From Ahrensia sp. (lineage in GTDB: Bacteria; Pseudomonadota; Alphaproteobacteria; Rhizobiales; Rhizobiaceae): a stretch of DNA of 7,003 bases. Below are positions 6,594 through 7,003 of this stretch, in pieces (within the stretch, counting starts at the first letter, position 1; every line of letters starts with the position of its first letter). The notes beneath the pieces are model-generated. The model did no database searches. It had not been told where the DNA came from and was given only the letters and a program-made list of their open reading frames with translations. The translations under genes were made by a program, and so were the position numbers. The stretch spans positions 1 to 7,003 of the forward strand of contig JAHEJF010000076.1 of the NCBI GenBank assembly GCA_024639025.1, in the 5' to 3' direction.

Positions 6594-7003
6594 TTAGGCA
6601 GTGCGGCCCCCTATGATCCGAGTTTCCAATGGCCAGCGCGGAGTGGGGCCAACGGGCGCACAATATCCGATACGCACGAGCATTTGAACCGTTCCGCCCT
6701 CCGGCGCAAGACGATTGTGGACTTCGTCATAATGCGCTTTCATTTCAGGGTATTCCTGCAGGATTTGACTGTTGGGATGAAAGGCCAGGCCGAGCGAAGT
6801 TGCGGCTAAATTGGCCCGCACCCAATCCCTTCCGGCAGCGATCTGGCTCAAGCGGGAATTGTCGGGCGTGGTCATCCACACAAAGCCCATCGAAGTCGCC
6901 AAAGGCGCAAGCACGATGTCCCGACCGGATTGAAACGCCATCGAGCTCTTGTCCATTGATGCCTCACGCGACATCAGGCCAGTTACGCGCATCACATCCA
7001 TCA
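6594..7003 (-). CDS. Acg-like nitroreductase-family protein, C-terminal part (5' end outside window)
   Basis: About 136 C-terminal residues are visible and the frame stays open to the right edge. ATG 7001 is probably internal, because Acg-like FMN-binding nitroreductase homologues are usually over 300 residues. The segment GRDWVRANLAATSLGLAFHP (visible residues 57-76), then NSQILQEYPEM (77-87) and the tail VQMLVRIGYCAPVGPTPRWP (105-124) resemble the Acg branch, in which the late helix, the QEYPEM-like stretch and the R-x-GYA-P-x-P-x-RRPL ending are typical. Such proteins bind flavin and are thought to reduce or sequester electrophilic compounds; the natural substrate is unknown. The usual RRP near the end is RWP here. 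Some homologues are exported by Tat, but the signal region is not visible. The gene precedes marR by 13 bases in a likely operon. Family confidence is moderate because only the C-terminal part is present. Confidence 0.72.
   Translation of the reverse strand, partial: MDVMRVTGLMSREASMDKSSMAFQSGRDIVLAPLATSMGFVWMTTPDNSRLSQIAAGRDWVRANLAATSLGLAFHPNSQILQEYPEMKAHYDEVHNRLAPEGGTVQMLVRIGYCAPVGPTPRWPLETRIIGGRTA

Overview
The window looks like an ordinary chromosomal segment of an alphaproteobacterium, probably Hyphomicrobiales or a relative. The reasons are moderate-to-high GC, a ComM/YifB of alphaproteobacterial type, a LysE-type exporter of the PGPG subtype, and a short GAGCGTTTCAG-type palindrome resembling intergenic palindromes I recall from that order. 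The genus cannot be fixed from this sequence. Eight protein genes fill almost all of the DNA. The two outer ones are cut by the window edges, and no gap exceeds about 170 bases. I see no RNA genes, insertion sequences, CRISPR arrays, toxin-antitoxin pairs or phage genes.

Left part (3-2868): comM, a Mg-chelatase-like AAA+ ATPase linked to recombination of incoming DNA, runs on the plus strand and lacks its first few codons. It ends 6 bases from the end of a convergent minus-strand gene for a multi-pass GT87-type (DUF2029) glycosyltransferase with a GTG start. Upstream of that gene lies a 169-base spacer with a perfect 11-bp inverted repeat.

Middle (2869-4541): three minus-strand genes. A DUF1428 (YbaA-like) gene and dut (dUTPase) are 32 bases apart and probably form one transcript, starting from a recognisable promoter and a strong ribosome binding site. 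A hairpin followed by a T-rich stretch lies after dut and probably ends that transcript. A LysE/RhtB-family exporter gene follows.

Right part (4542-7003): prfC (peptide chain release factor 3) runs on the plus strand, divergent from the DUF1428 gene across a spacer of about 100 bases. It meets marR tail to tail with 20 bases between. marR is 13 bases downstream of the C-terminal part of an Acg-like nitroreductase-family gene, so the two probably form an operon in which the MarR protein controls the oxidoreductase.

The genes do not form one pathway. They are housekeeping functions (translation termination, dUTP removal, DNA uptake/recombination) mixed with small accessory genes. I found no convincing evidence of an undescribed system. 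The findings are mainly start-site corrections, candidate regulatory elements and one palindromic repeat.
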